Source: Coprinopsis marcescibilis
Taxonomy: Eukaryota > Basidiomycota > Agaricomycetes > Agaricales > Psathyrellaceae
Length of the DNA stretch: 64,000 bases
Direction of reading: 5' to 3'
Assembly: GCA_004369085.1 (NCBI GenBank)
Contig: ML210155.1
Span: 124,001-188,000, forward strand
Part shown: piece by piece, positions 26,843-37,665 of the stretch
Numbering within the stretch: the stretch's first letter is position 1
How the letters are laid out: every line of letters begins with the position of its first letter
The notes under the pieces: generated by a model
Databases searched by the model: none
What the model was told of the DNA's origin: nothing
The model's input: the letters and a program-made list of their open reading frames with translations, nothing else
Made by a program: the position numbers and the translations under genes

Positions 26843-29800
26843 CTACTCCATCTCCCTCCGCCACGGTCGATCAACGTTGGCATCTGGATCCTCAATTTGT
26901 TCCAACGCCAATTTCTCCACCCGTCGCGCGAATTCGTTCATATCCAGCTCAGCGGCTTGTCGAACAGCCACATCGTATCGCGTCACACTCTCCACGGGCA
27001 CACTCGAGTCCCAAGGAATCTCCGGTCCAACCCACCCCCCTTGACAGTCCACGTAGTTCAAAAACGATCTCCATAGAGGATCAAGACCTAATACTTGAGG
27101 GTCGCCTATCACAATGAGGAGAGCTTGAGCTCGGGTGACAGCCACTGCAGGTGAATGAGAGCTCGTGAGTCGTAAATAGAAAGTGCCGGAGAGGAGAGGG
27201 CAACGGACCGTTGAAGCGACGAGGATTGGCTACAAAGCCAAGCGTGTGGTGGAGGTCGTACTCGAGGAATTGTTTGCTGCTTCGAACAGTCGAGATTATG
27301 ATCACTTTGCGTTCCTACAGCGATATCGACTGTGAGCGGTGTAATACAGCTAGCAAATGAAGTTGATGCTGACCTGTCCTTGAAACTCCTCAACGGAGCC
27401 AACCTTGACGCTTTCTGCTACAGGTCTGAGAGCAGTGCGTAGCTTCTGGCACTGCGCATGGTAAGGGGTTATCACGCCAATATCATGGTCGGCTACGAGC
27501 ATGTTGTCTGTTAGTCACGGTATCGGTTAATGTTTGACAGAACACTCACTTGTCCTGATATGAGGATCAGACTTGAGTTTCTGAATGTATGACTTGACCT
27601 GAAGCACCTCATCCACATTGAAGAACGAAGGTGAAGATGCCTCCCTATCATCCTTCCCCGAAACAGCATGGAAAATGACCGGGAAATCAGGTTTCGGCAG
27701 GAATTGCCACTCGAGGTATGTATCGATGAGCGAGGAGCTCCCAGCAGGTATGAGATCCCCATTATAAAACCGATCATTGGAGAATTTGAGAATTGCGTCG
27801 TGGCATCTGAAGTTCTTCGTCAACTTGACGACGCTGCACGATACTCTCAATCAGCTGGGGTTCTTTCACGACATGAGAGAGAAGCATACCTCAAGCCATT
27901 GTACTTGTCAATATCATACGCTTCCCTGTTCATCAACCTCTCAAGATAGCTTGTCTCCAAACCAAAATATCTCGCAACACCAGACCTGACTATAGGCCCG
28001 AGCTGCTTTGGATCCCCAGAAAGGATAACGTTTGTCCGGCTCGTACCCATAGTCTTGACCGGTATCAACGTCTCTGTCTCCAACCCCTGCCCAGCCTCAT
28101 CCACAAATATGTGGCTGAAATGACCAAGGGGCATCCCAATCGCAGCGAGCATAGACGAGGCAACCGAGGTTGAGACGACAACTTGGAACTCCCTCAATCG
28201 TGTTAGGGGTGGCAGGGAGAAGGATCCGTTTCGGACATAGGTGTAATCACGTAGTTTGGGTGAAACGTCCGTGGCCGAGCGGGAGTAGCCGTACATTCGG
28301 AAGAGTTCATGTGTGGGGAGGCTTGTTGCTAACCTTTCTGCTAGCAGATCTGCCGCTGAATTTGTCGGCGCACAGGCAAGGATGGATGACCTTGGGTAAT
28401 TTCGCAGGACTTGGAGAATGGATTCGACAATGGTAATTGTTTTCCCTGTTCCTGGTCTAATCCGATCAATGCGACAGCAAAACAGATACTGTTACTAGAA
28501 CTCACGGGCCAAAGACGATGAAGGGTGCTGAGCCAGGTGGTTGATGTGTGATCAACATGACAGCCTCAAGTTGACGGGAATTGTTGCCAATCAAGGTATT
28601 GTAAAGGGGCATAGAGCTGAACTGGCGAGGCATGTCCCTGAGGTCACGGGGAGTGGGGAACAGAATGCGCTGCTCCCTGAGTGGGAAATCTAGTCCTTGA
28701 TGTTGCCGGCGAAGCGTACTACGGTTCAACTTGAAGCGGACGTTGTAGCGTTGGTTCGCATCCCAGCTGGAACCGAATGACGCGTGGAAGCCCAAGATTA
28801 CTTCCAGCTGGCGAAGAACATGGACATGCCCCTCGTACCAATGGCCAGAGGGAGAATCTTTTTTCTGTACCAAGATGCGGTCCCCTGAACAAAGGTAAGA
28901 AGGGATCTACGTCGAAGTGTAGGTGATACCAACCAACAAGGATGCTGGGGCGTTTTTCAGCGAGTCCGGGAATGGTAAGACTGGAATGGTGTCAGTCAGG
29001 TAGACACTGGAGATTGTGAACCTACTAGAAATAATTGTTGAATCTGGACAAGGCCACGTCCATCATATCGTACCGGCCAAGGTCTTTTCTAAAGCATAAG
29101 AGTGTTCAGCAGGGCGCATACACGTGCATATAAAGTCAAAAACGAACTCCATCATCAGCTCTTCGAACCACAGAAGGTTTCTGAAGTGAGTCGTGTAGGT
29201 ATTGATGTCAAAATAGGTGGGGTGAAACGTTTGGACCTGCGCAAGTTGCTGGCGAAAGGTTGCACCTGGTGGAATTGCAGCAATGTAGTGGGGCACAGGA
29301 GCCTGTGGTAGTCTTGAGATGGTTACTTGATAGTCGCGATTCTTCAAAGACGGCGGCGGAACACCTTCGACCACGCAGGTCTCTGGCTGTCGCTCTGGCT
29401 TTGCTTGCTGTACGTATGGCGCAGATGCCTTCAACTTGTCGTGTTCATCCTCATCGCCCACAATGGCATCCACACGGCGACGAATCATGAATCGCTCTTT
29501 TGAATGTACGTTTTGGAAGATCATTTCTATGTGGTCGCCGTATCTTCCAAGAAAATGACGCTGGAAGTTATATTGGATTGTTGCTGGTCGAGTGACGGAT
29601 ATCGGTTTGTGAATATCTGCGCATTTCACGCTAAAGCTAAATACGAGAGCAAAGTTGAGATCCTCTTTATTTGATTGTCACAGGTAGAACACGTACCCAG
29701 AACGATAGGAACGTCCAGCACGTATGGACGCGAAATAAGCTTGAACAAGCACTGCATCACTTTCCCCACTCTCAAAAAGCAGCCTCGACTCGAGCGAAGG

Positions 29801-30232
29801 TCGGACGAAGATATATCGGATGACACCCCGCTCTGCGGCCTGGGGGTGAATATAGCCAATATCCAGCGTCCCGGTTACAGCAAGACCATTCTTGTCCTTT
29901 TCAGCCTCGTCCAGTGTCCTTCGCACATCGTCGACCCGGTTTTGATGTCCTCGACTACCAACATGTCTCGCCCATAAGTGCCTGTCGACCTCCACGGTAC
30001 AAAGCCCACAATATGTTGAGCCTCGAGGAGCCAATCTTCCCAGCGGTGGGATATTAGGACTTTCAGGGCTCTTCTTGACCTGAGACCCGCCATAAGCGTC
30101 AGGTTGCCGTTGGGGTTGGGGTTTACTGGCATGGCGGGCGTGCTGTGGACTTGCGATGTGAGTTTCCCAGCCAGGAGCGCCTACATCCCTGTCGCATATT
30201 GAGCAATAGTAGAGCTGAACTTCGTGGGTCAT
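26843..30232 (-). CDS. MOV10/SDE3/Armitage-like RNA helicase A, two C2H2 fingers
   Basis: SF1 helicase of the Upf1-like MOV10 group, which works with Argonaute pathways in RNA silencing. Start ATG 30232 (MTHEVQLYY). Two C2H2 (JAZ-like) fingers: [16 protein letters not shown]... and [16 protein letters not shown].... Then an N-terminal beta-rich domain and the helicase core: Walker A GPGTGKT split by an intron, [10 protein letters not shown], Walker [34 protein letters not shown] and [10 protein letters not shown]. About nine introns, all restoring frame; one uses donor GTTCGT in LMME|KDLGRYD. The product is about 950 residues and all catalytic motifs are present. It lacks the CCCH finger and first C2H2 finger of copies B and C. 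It ends in DANVDRPWR plus a few residues, as those copies do. Confidence 0.9.
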
Positions 30233-30687
30233 GGCAGTGGATGACAGCAGAAGGCCGATGCCCGCTCGGTACAAAAGAGGGCTGCAAATCGGTCGCAAAC
30301 GAAATATCAGGGACCTTTCCGCCAAGAACTCGTCCTGGCTTCGAATTTGCTTCAAAAGGTGGTGATTCTGCCAAAAGTCGACAGACACGGTGACAGATTG
30401 TCTAGTAATAGCGACACCGAAGTTGGCGGTTGCACGGAGGGCTTTCGAAAAAGAACATCTCGGATCGTCGATAGGGTTTTAATCTGCGGCAGAACTGGTT
30501 AAGCTTTTGGACCGGCTTCATATTATTTGAGTGAGCGTCAGCGAGGAAAATTCTGGAGTCTGGATTTGGACACTGAGCACTCGGAGTGAGGAAGACGCTC
30601 AGGCTGGCCCTCGGGACGCCCGCAGATCTATTCGGAGTCTTTGGCCCCCCTCCGAACGAGGAGGGAACGGTGAGTCGTTCTCATATC

Positions 30688-30770
30688 GGTTGAATGGTCT
30701 AGTGGTTATGATTTCTGTCTCACATCATGTGTATCACAGAAGGTCCCCAGTTCGATCCTGGGTTCAACCA
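30688..30770 (+). tRNA. tRNA-Val (anticodon CAC) with 10-base intron
   Basis: Cloverleaf with acceptor stem GGTTGAA/TTCAACC, anticodon stem TCTGT/ACAGA, and T arm CCCAG-TTCGATC-CTGGG. The anticodon loop reads CTCACA, then an extra TCATGTGTAT, then C: a 10-base intron at the canonical position after base 37. Removing it leaves loop CTCACAC with anticodon CAC (reads GUG, valine). TTTT at 30771-30774 is the terminator. It lies head-on to helicase A, 456 bases upstream of that gene's start. Confidence 0.93.
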
Positions 30771-30774
30771 TTTT

Positions 30775-31208
30775 GCTTTGGCACATTCTGCCCACCTAAG
30801 CATCGAAGATCCAATACATTTTCATTCACGACTTTCGCTTTCCAAATGTATGCGGCGGGGAACAAAATTTAAGACTAGGCTCATCAGACCGTTACGCAGG
30901 TAATCCAATATGTCTAGAACAAGACAACGGTCGCAAATTTTTGGAACAAGGTATGAGCGGGTGTGTGTAATTATCAAGTTTATATACACTAATATCAGGC
31001 GTTAACGATCCACCCAAGGGAGTATGATACACGGCGGTCGACAAATAATAAGTAGTACTTTTTAAATCAGTGTCGAATCCCATAGTCTAAATAAGATCTA
31101 GGCATAAAGAAAGCAAATATACTGTACAAATCCCATCCTAAGCGATAGCGATGATATATGGGATGATGAAGTGGAAGTAGTAGGGAATTCGTATGACACG
31201 AAGGCATC
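30775..31208. other. Intergenic region
   Basis: Downstream of the tRNA and probably the 3' UTR of the minus-strand DEAD-box gene. Nothing else seen. Confidence 0.4.
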
Positions 31209-33647
31209 CTAATCATCGCGACCTTCTGGTCGACGAGTCTGGCGATCTTCGTGGAAGCTCCTGCCGCCAAATCCGCCTTCCCTGTTTCCGCGAGGCTTGA
31301 ATCCGCCTTCAGGACGAGGTCTGAATCCTCCTTCTCTGGGCTTAAATCCTCCCTCCCGATCTTCACGCGGCCTGAATCCGCCTTCTCTGGGCTTGAATCC
31401 CCCTTCCCGGTCTTCGCGAGGCCTGAATTCACGGGGCTTGAATCCTCCTTCCCGAGCTTCACGGGGCCTGAATTTGAATCCTCCTTCCCGGTCTTCACGA
31501 GGCTTGAATCCGCCATCACGAGGCCTGAAGCCGCCTTCTCCACCATCGCGAGGCCTGAACCTGTTTTCACGCTCTCCGAAACTGCTGGAATCTCTGGGCT
31601 TGAATCTAGAGTTGAGCCAAGGCTTGCCTTCAGACGAACTGCCGGGTCCAGAAGAACCTCTATCATCTCTCCACTCGCGTTTCTGACCAAACCCGCCGGA
31701 CGAGCCGCGGGGACCGCGGCTTCCACCACCGCCAATCTTGTTCAAGAAGCTCTGGGAGACATAGGGTGCCTGCGAGAGTCCGAGACCTTCGACGGTCCAC
31801 TTGCCAAGCTCTTCCACGAGTTGAGTGACACTCATGCGGAGGTCCTTGGTGATGCTGGCGTAGAAACCGATGAGTGACATCATGGTATCACCAACGGTAG
31901 CAGGGTCGAGACGAGAGGTGGTCTCCATGATGTTTTGCTCCAGATCGGCGAGCTTGAGCGAAGCTGGGTGGGGTCGGGCATCGATTTCCTTGGGGGCGAC
32001 GGAGGCTTTGACCTCATTGTGCAGGTCGGTGACGGTGAGGGGTTTGAGAGGGAGATGGCTGAAGTTGCGCTTGACATACTCGTACTCCCACGGGTGGAGG
32101 ACAAGATCGCCACGTCCAATTGTGCTACCACCTCGGCCTGTTCGGCCAATACGATGGACGTACTGCTGGGGTTGGGAGGGAAGGCCAAGTTGGATGACAC
32201 GAGTGACACCTGGGTAGTCAACACCGCGAGCAGAAACGTCGGAAGTGACCAAGATGCTGGAGCCACGAGCAGCACGGAATCCGTCGGAGGCCCTGGTTCG
32301 AGCAGGCATAGTCTTCTTGGAATGAATCTCGAATGTCGTGGTGCGCGTGTTGGGCAGGGCAGTTCTACCCATGCTGTAAAACAGGGTGCCGACAAGTTGT
32401 GTCAATTTCGTGGTGGGGAGGAAGATGATGACCTTCGACTTCTCGCCGTGCTCAAGCTGGTCCTGGAAAACCAAACGCAACAAATGGGGCAGTTGATACT
32501 TGGGGTTGGAGACGATGGTGTGGTACTGGGGAATATGGTCGTGGACCTCCGAGGTATCCTGCGAGACGCAGTTGACAAACTTGTGGTTCTCTGACAAATG
32601 GCGATTTGAAATTTGCTGGATCGCATCGGACACGGTGGCGGAGAAAAGCAGGGTTTGTCGAATGGTCTTGTCAGGAAGGTAGCGCATGATGTCCTCAATG
32701 TCGTCGCGGAAACCCATGTCCAAGAGAGTGTCGGCTTCGTCGAGAATCAACTAAGAAAATGGTTAGCAGATATTTTACACCTTGAACTGGTGGATGCGTA
32801 CCATCTTCGTGTTTTTCAACGCTCTGGCGACACCACTGTTTGGATCTTGCAGCATATCCTTGAGACGACCCGGAGTTGCGACCAAAATGTCCTTGCGTCC
32901 ACGATTGAAGTCCCTAACCTGTTCATACTTGCCCAATCCACCGATCATCATGGGGACATGGAATCCGCGGTGATGTTTGGTGAGTTTGTGGGCTTCCGTG
33001 ACGATTTGAGAGGCAAGCTCTCGGGTGGGGGAGATAACAAGAGCACCGACGTTGTCATGAGCGAATTGTTGTTGGACCTTAGCTTCCGACGCGTTGGGTG
33101 CAACTTCTTCCAATTGACGAATGCGAGCCTCGATTGCAGGGACGAGGAAAGCGATTGTCTTGCCGGTACCGGTGCGCGCCTTGACGAGCAAGTCGCGAGA
33201 CGATGGGTTGCCTGCCCGGGGCATGCTGAGCTCAGGCAGCAAAGGCAACACCTCAGCCTGGACTACAGACATGTGCTCGTACTGGAATGGGTCCTGAGTG
33301 AGCGCCTTCAACGTGTTGCGGTGAACCTTGCCCTGCAGAGAAGAGAAGAGAGGCTTGCTGTCCGAGATGTCATCAGCCCCTTCCGAGCTCTGCGCTGGCA
33401 ATTTTTCCGATAAATCTTCCGCGGTGGCGAACGCCTCTGTTGCGTAGGTTCTCTTCACAGAGAGCAGGACACGGCGTGCTTCATAGTTTGTTAGTAATGA
33501 GCTTGAAAAAAGTGAAGTTGGAAACTCACTGGAACCAGCACCAGCGCGCATAAACGAGTGACGGATAGCAGGAAGGACAGTCGCGGTCATTGGCCGCCAG
33601 CCAGCAGCGCTGGCCCTTGCAGCCTGTATCCTGAAGGACGGAATCAT
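31209..33647 (-). CDS. Mitochondrial DEAD-box RNA helicase, MSS116/CYT-19 type
   Basis: ATP-dependent RNA chaperone; MSS116 and CYT-19 help group I/II intron splicing and mitochondrial translation. The N-terminus is basic and Ser/Ala-rich, a likely mitochondrial presequence. Core motifs in order: Q-motif region (YEHMSVVQAEVLP), ARTGTGKT, PTRELA, TPGR, DEAD, SAT, then ARGVD and HRIGRTGR. After an MSS116-like helical extension, the last ~170 residues are Gly/Arg/Phe-rich repeats (GGFKPRE, FRPRE), an RNA-binding tail. Two introns: one early (donor near 33530, after GAGS) and one after NTKM just before LILDEAD (about 32806-32754). About 775 residues, intact. The family assignment is firm, exact orthology to MSS116 less so. 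Confidence 0.92.
31230..31590 (-). repeat. Tandem degenerate repeat encoding GGFKPRE/FRPRE units
   Basis: The 3' coding part of the DEAD-box gene consists of imperfect units of about 21-36 bases that encode [GGF](K/R)PRE(DRE)GG. At least ten copies are visible. Such arrays expand and contract by slippage. They also create a long spurious open frame on the other strand. Confidence 0.85.
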
Positions 33648-34822
33648 AATGAGGGAAGAAATCCCTTTCGTCTGTAAGGACGAAGTCTTTGACCGTCGCG
33701 GTGCAGGTCGAAGAGGTAAAGAAGACGTATTGCTGGCTTCCCGACGGTTAAATCAAATTTTGAAAATTGCGTGCACGTGCCGCTGAGTCACGACTTGGCT
33801 CTGAGTTCGAACCCTGCTCACAGCAAGTTTTTCCTCCTAACTTGGACACAAACTCTTTCCGTTCCAACTCAAAGGTATTTCTGCGCCCAACCTCCGGGTC
33901 ACAAGTCTTGGCTTCAAGAGGTGCTGACTTATAATGCACTGTGTGCGATCCTCTGCCAATGTACTCAAATCCAAATTTCCATCGTGAATCACAAGCCTTG
34001 AGGCGCTTGAATAAGTCCACATTCGCTGAATCCGGCGCCTGTACCTTTGTTTCATTCATGTACTGCATCATATTCACTGTTCGCACGCGCCCAGGTCGTG
34101 TGGTCAGTGTTCTAGCCAACCCAGACTCTCTTCCCTCCTCTAGCGGCAACTCTATCCCACAGAGGACGTGCCGGCTTGATAAGATAACGAAAAGGATGCG
34201 AAACGTCCTCGGAAACGAGCAGAAACGAGCCCTAATGCGCACCCTATGGGAGCACTCCAAATCAAGGTACCGGTGGGGTACGTCACCAGAACTTAGCCTT
34301 GCAAAGTGCGGTCATTGCTGGTCATTGTGTCTGCAAGGACTACATCATCGTTGTAGAACGGCTCCTCACCATAGAACGTTTAAAAAGTTTGACAGGCAGG
34401 CCCTTTTCCATGCAAATGTGAAACAGCACTGCCATTTGGCGTTCTCATTAGCGCTCGATTCTATTGTCACTCGTGGGTGTGGGTTTGCTCTTGTCACCTA
34501 CCCAGGATTTTATTCCTGGAAGCGGCTTAAACGAAAGCCCAAGACCCACTCTAGGAGCGAATGGGTCTAAGAAAAAATGCCAAGGGGATTAGGAGGTCCA
34601 GGGTGAGCCTCAGGTCGGTGCCTAATCGCATCGAAGATGGCTGATCCATTTTGGGCAGAGAACATAAGCTTGAAAATTACCCTCGTGGTCCGAGCATGTC
34701 GTTCTTGTATAAAGGCGCCAGCATGCTAATGTGTTCCTCCTCTTCACTTGAACTCCAAACCCTTTCATAACATCGCCATACCTGGCTCAACGCTTTCTCC
34801 CTCTCCCTCTCCTCATACTATT
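33648..34822. other. Intergenic region
   Basis: Long frames exist on both strands (minus 33748-34260, plus 33941-34570) but they overlap antisense to each other, match nothing I know and show no splice structure. I treat the region as noncoding. It should carry the promoter of the DEAD-box gene on the left and of the small gene at 34823 on the right. Confidence 0.4.
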
Positions 34823-35252
34823 ATGTCGCAGCCTTTCACACCCCCTGTCAAAGACGGCTGCTTCGCGTTTGCTCGCGTGAAGGGCGAAGTGCATCTTGTG
34901 CAGGGTACGCTCACTCTGCTCTTTGTCTGTTGCCGATGCTCACAGGTTTCTAGTGTCCGATGCAACCCCAGCCTCGGCTTTCATGCCCGTCGACGTGAAC
35001 ATCTTCAAACACGAATTCATCACCATATTCCGCTTTGCACAAGCGACGACACTGCACCCGTCTGACTTCAACGTCTTAGAATGGCTGGAAGACGCTTCAA
35101 TACGATATGAAGAGGAGAATGAGACGGTGTTTCTTGCTCGGGACCTCATGGATCGTCTGCGGAAGCTCACAATGCCTGACCCCCGCATGAAGATGCACAT
35201 GATGGCCATCCAAAATCGGCGTTACCCTCGCCAACGCCTGCGACAACCATAG
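34823..35252 (+). CDS. Small hypothetical protein, about 125 residues
   Basis: ATG 34823 (MSQPFTPPVKDGCFAFARV). A 50-base intron (GTACGC...TTTCTAG) joins HLVQ to VSDATPASAF in frame; the nearer acceptor CACAG would give an immediate stop, which fixes the choice. The body is helical and charged (FKHEFITIFRFAQ, VLEWLEDASIRYEEE, ARDLMDRLRKL). A TATA-like TATAAA at 34708-34713 and a pyrimidine-rich leader precede the start. No known domain, signal peptide or membrane segment, and no evident partner. Function unknown. Confidence 0.55.
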
Positions 35253-37224
35253 TCATGGTGGCACGCCCAACCGGCGTTCGCCCTTTCCCCTTTGACTCTG
35301 CATCCATTCATCATTTAACTATGCATTGCTTTGTTTATCATGTAAGGCTATCATTGTACAATATCATGACTCACACCATCATCACTACAGTACACTTCGC
35401 GTTTGTAATTTTTGTATCTGCCTCATGTTTTCAACATATACTCCATTCTAGACGTCGCAACTGCCAATTATGATTATCGTTATCGATTCATTTCCCTCCG
35501 CGTCTGTGTTTGTGTTGAGAAGTTGCTTTTTGACTTCTCTCCGACCGACTTCTACTTCTTTCGTTTCGTGAGATGGGGGCGTACATATGGATCCGACCAT
35601 CACGAGGCTAGAGCTCAAACGCAAGCCAAATGGGTAAGCGCGATAATTTTCATTCCTTCGGCTTCTCATGCTGTAGTGCTAGGGCATCAAATAAAGGCAT
35701 GAGACATGCCAGCAGACAGCGTCTACAGCGACATCTCAGACGTTTTAACGCGGGCGCGAGTGCGCGTAAACTCCTATGTCCGAAATCTTGACAACACAGT
35801 CCGAGACGCTCTACGAGCCCCGCGTACTTGTATCAAACTCCTCTGCAGGCTCTCTGTGTCCCCCTCCCAAAACTTCTTTTAAAGGTTACGACATGATGGT
35901 GATAAGAGGTGGCTCCTACGTACACTCCTTACTAACGTTAGCGTTCTGTCTCTCTCAGCATCGCCTTCAATTCATCCGACTCGATTCCGAAGGGCCCGTG
36001 AGCCCTACGTACGCGGCGAACTGACGTTGGAGCCTCGACCCGGATTATTGCGTACTCTAACTCCAATTCCGAAGCTGGGAGAACTGAGCCTCACGACCCC
36101 TTCGACAACCTTGCTTTCCAGTTCGAGCTGAACTTGCTCACGCTACATACCGTGTTTGGGATGAATGTTCAGGGTCCCCCGGTTCGTAGAAGAACTCTTG
36201 ACTTGGGGCCGGTTTCTTGGAAGTCGTGTAGCACAGTCAGCTGTGATGGAAGACGAAGACGGTGAAGTGAGTGCTGTGCTCGTGGAGGTATGACAATCAT
36301 CAACTTTTAGCTAGTGGTACGTTCCATTTCTGCCAGGATGGAACTGAATAGGACTAGCAATACGCCAGTGTATAAGCCACAAAACCCATCCGGGTTGCGC
36401 ATACCTCTTGAACGCAAGTACGTCATGATGAAAGAGTTGGAGGAGTAAAAACGTTGTGATATGCCCGCCGCGATCAACAGGCGCTTAGTGAGATTTGTTA
36501 GTTTGCCGGTCCTCGGCATACGATAGAGTTCTCCTCATCGGACCTTTGATAACGATGAGCCGGTATTCTCTTGGAAGGTGGGTTCCTAAAGAGCCTGTGA
36601 GGACCGAGTAGTACCCGTATATGTCTTGCTTCGAATTCACAATTTAGGCCTCTGAGCCTTGCTATCGCAGGTGGCACGCAGCGCCGCTCCGATCTCAGGC
36701 GTCAGGGCTTTGGGTCCCCAGCCCCCTCGCCGTGCTTCTCGCAGCTGGGAGTCCCCGATGGAGCATACCTCGGTCACCGCTGCTGTGAAGTTTAGAGTTT
36801 GAATACAAAAAGGGCTGCCACTGTCAATTCTACAGCTTTCACAATCGACAAGGCATCTCTCACCATCGTCGGACTAAAGCCCCATAGTCCGAGCACCAAG
36901 CCTTCTTCGTATGGTGTGGCACGTACAACCACCGAAAGCAATCTGTCATCTTCATCTTCATCCGAAAAATGAGAAGTGCGAAAGCGGTGATCTGCACAAC
37001 CCTATCACCCATGATCCCTTGGTACAAACCACGGGCCTACAGCAATCAAATACTCTTGGCCAGCCACGAGTCACATAGACCCTATTCCGAAGCTGATTGT
37101 CACATGAGATCGTAATTATAGACCATGATAGCCTAGGTCCCCTCTGGATCCACTGTTCCAGCCCATGTTAATTTCTTTCTTTTGAAAGACGAAACCTCGG
37201 ATATTTCACTGACCTCGCTCGAAA
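35253..37224. other. Gene-poor stretch
   Basis: The first ~450 bases are T-rich and probably 3' UTR. Beyond that I find only short frames (for example minus 36307-36519, plus 35776-36024) with no splice logic and no recognisable family. No RNA gene or transposon ends seen. Confidence 0.4.
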
Positions 37225-37475
37225 ATGACTTCTTATACAATCACATTTCGGGTCAACGGTTAGTGCTTCTTCCAGGCGGACCGTGAGCATAACTAACCAC
37301 CTTTGATAGGGAATGGCGAGCGTGTTAAGCACCCCATCGATGACGGTGTATCAACTTGACAACTCGCTTGCATCCGGCGTCTTCAGAAGGTGTGTTCAGT
37401 CTTCGCGACCACCCGACTATTCCCCGTGGCAGAACGCGATTGAGAGGGGTCAAACAAGTTGGCAGTGGGCACTAG
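37225..37475 (+). CDS. Possible small spliced ORF, about 50 residues
   Basis: ATG 37225 (MTSYTITFRVNG) followed by donor GTTAGT and acceptor TTGATAG gives NGERVKHPIDD in frame. A second possible intron (GTGTATC...TCTTCAG, 45 bases) leads to GVFSLRDHP and a TAG at 37473-37475. Without the second intron the frame stops sooner at TGA. The splice signals are decent, but the peptide matches nothing I know. It may be a small protein or a chance arrangement near the 3' end of the carboxylase gene. Confidence 0.25.
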
Positions 37476-37665
37476 TGCAAAGCTCCGAAAGGTTCCATTC
37501 AGCAGCAATTTGATATGGTCGAAGAACGTTTGGAATGGAAAGGATTTCACAAAGCTCTTTCTGCTCATTTCTTCTCTCGATAGAACGGACGTGGCGGGTA
37601 TATCGAAAAGCCGGGGACGTTCAAATTGACGTTTGTATACGTGTACGACGGGAGGCGCGTAAGAT

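Noticed and set aside
31251..31877. 208-codon plus-strand frame opposite the DEAD-box C-terminus
   Set aside because: Product of the repeat array read backwards (repetitive FARPESAF-like text); not a gene.
31935..33413. Large plus-strand frames opposite the DEAD-box core
   Set aside because: Antisense shadows; the minus strand holds every helicase motif in order.
33786..33832. tRNA-like TTCGAAC segment
   Set aside because: The bases flanking the TTCGAAC palindrome do not pair as a T stem on either strand, and no anticodon arm can be placed.
33748..34260. 170-codon minus frame and overlapping plus frame 33941-34570
   Set aside because: They overlap each other antisense, match no family and lack splice support; treated as noncoding.
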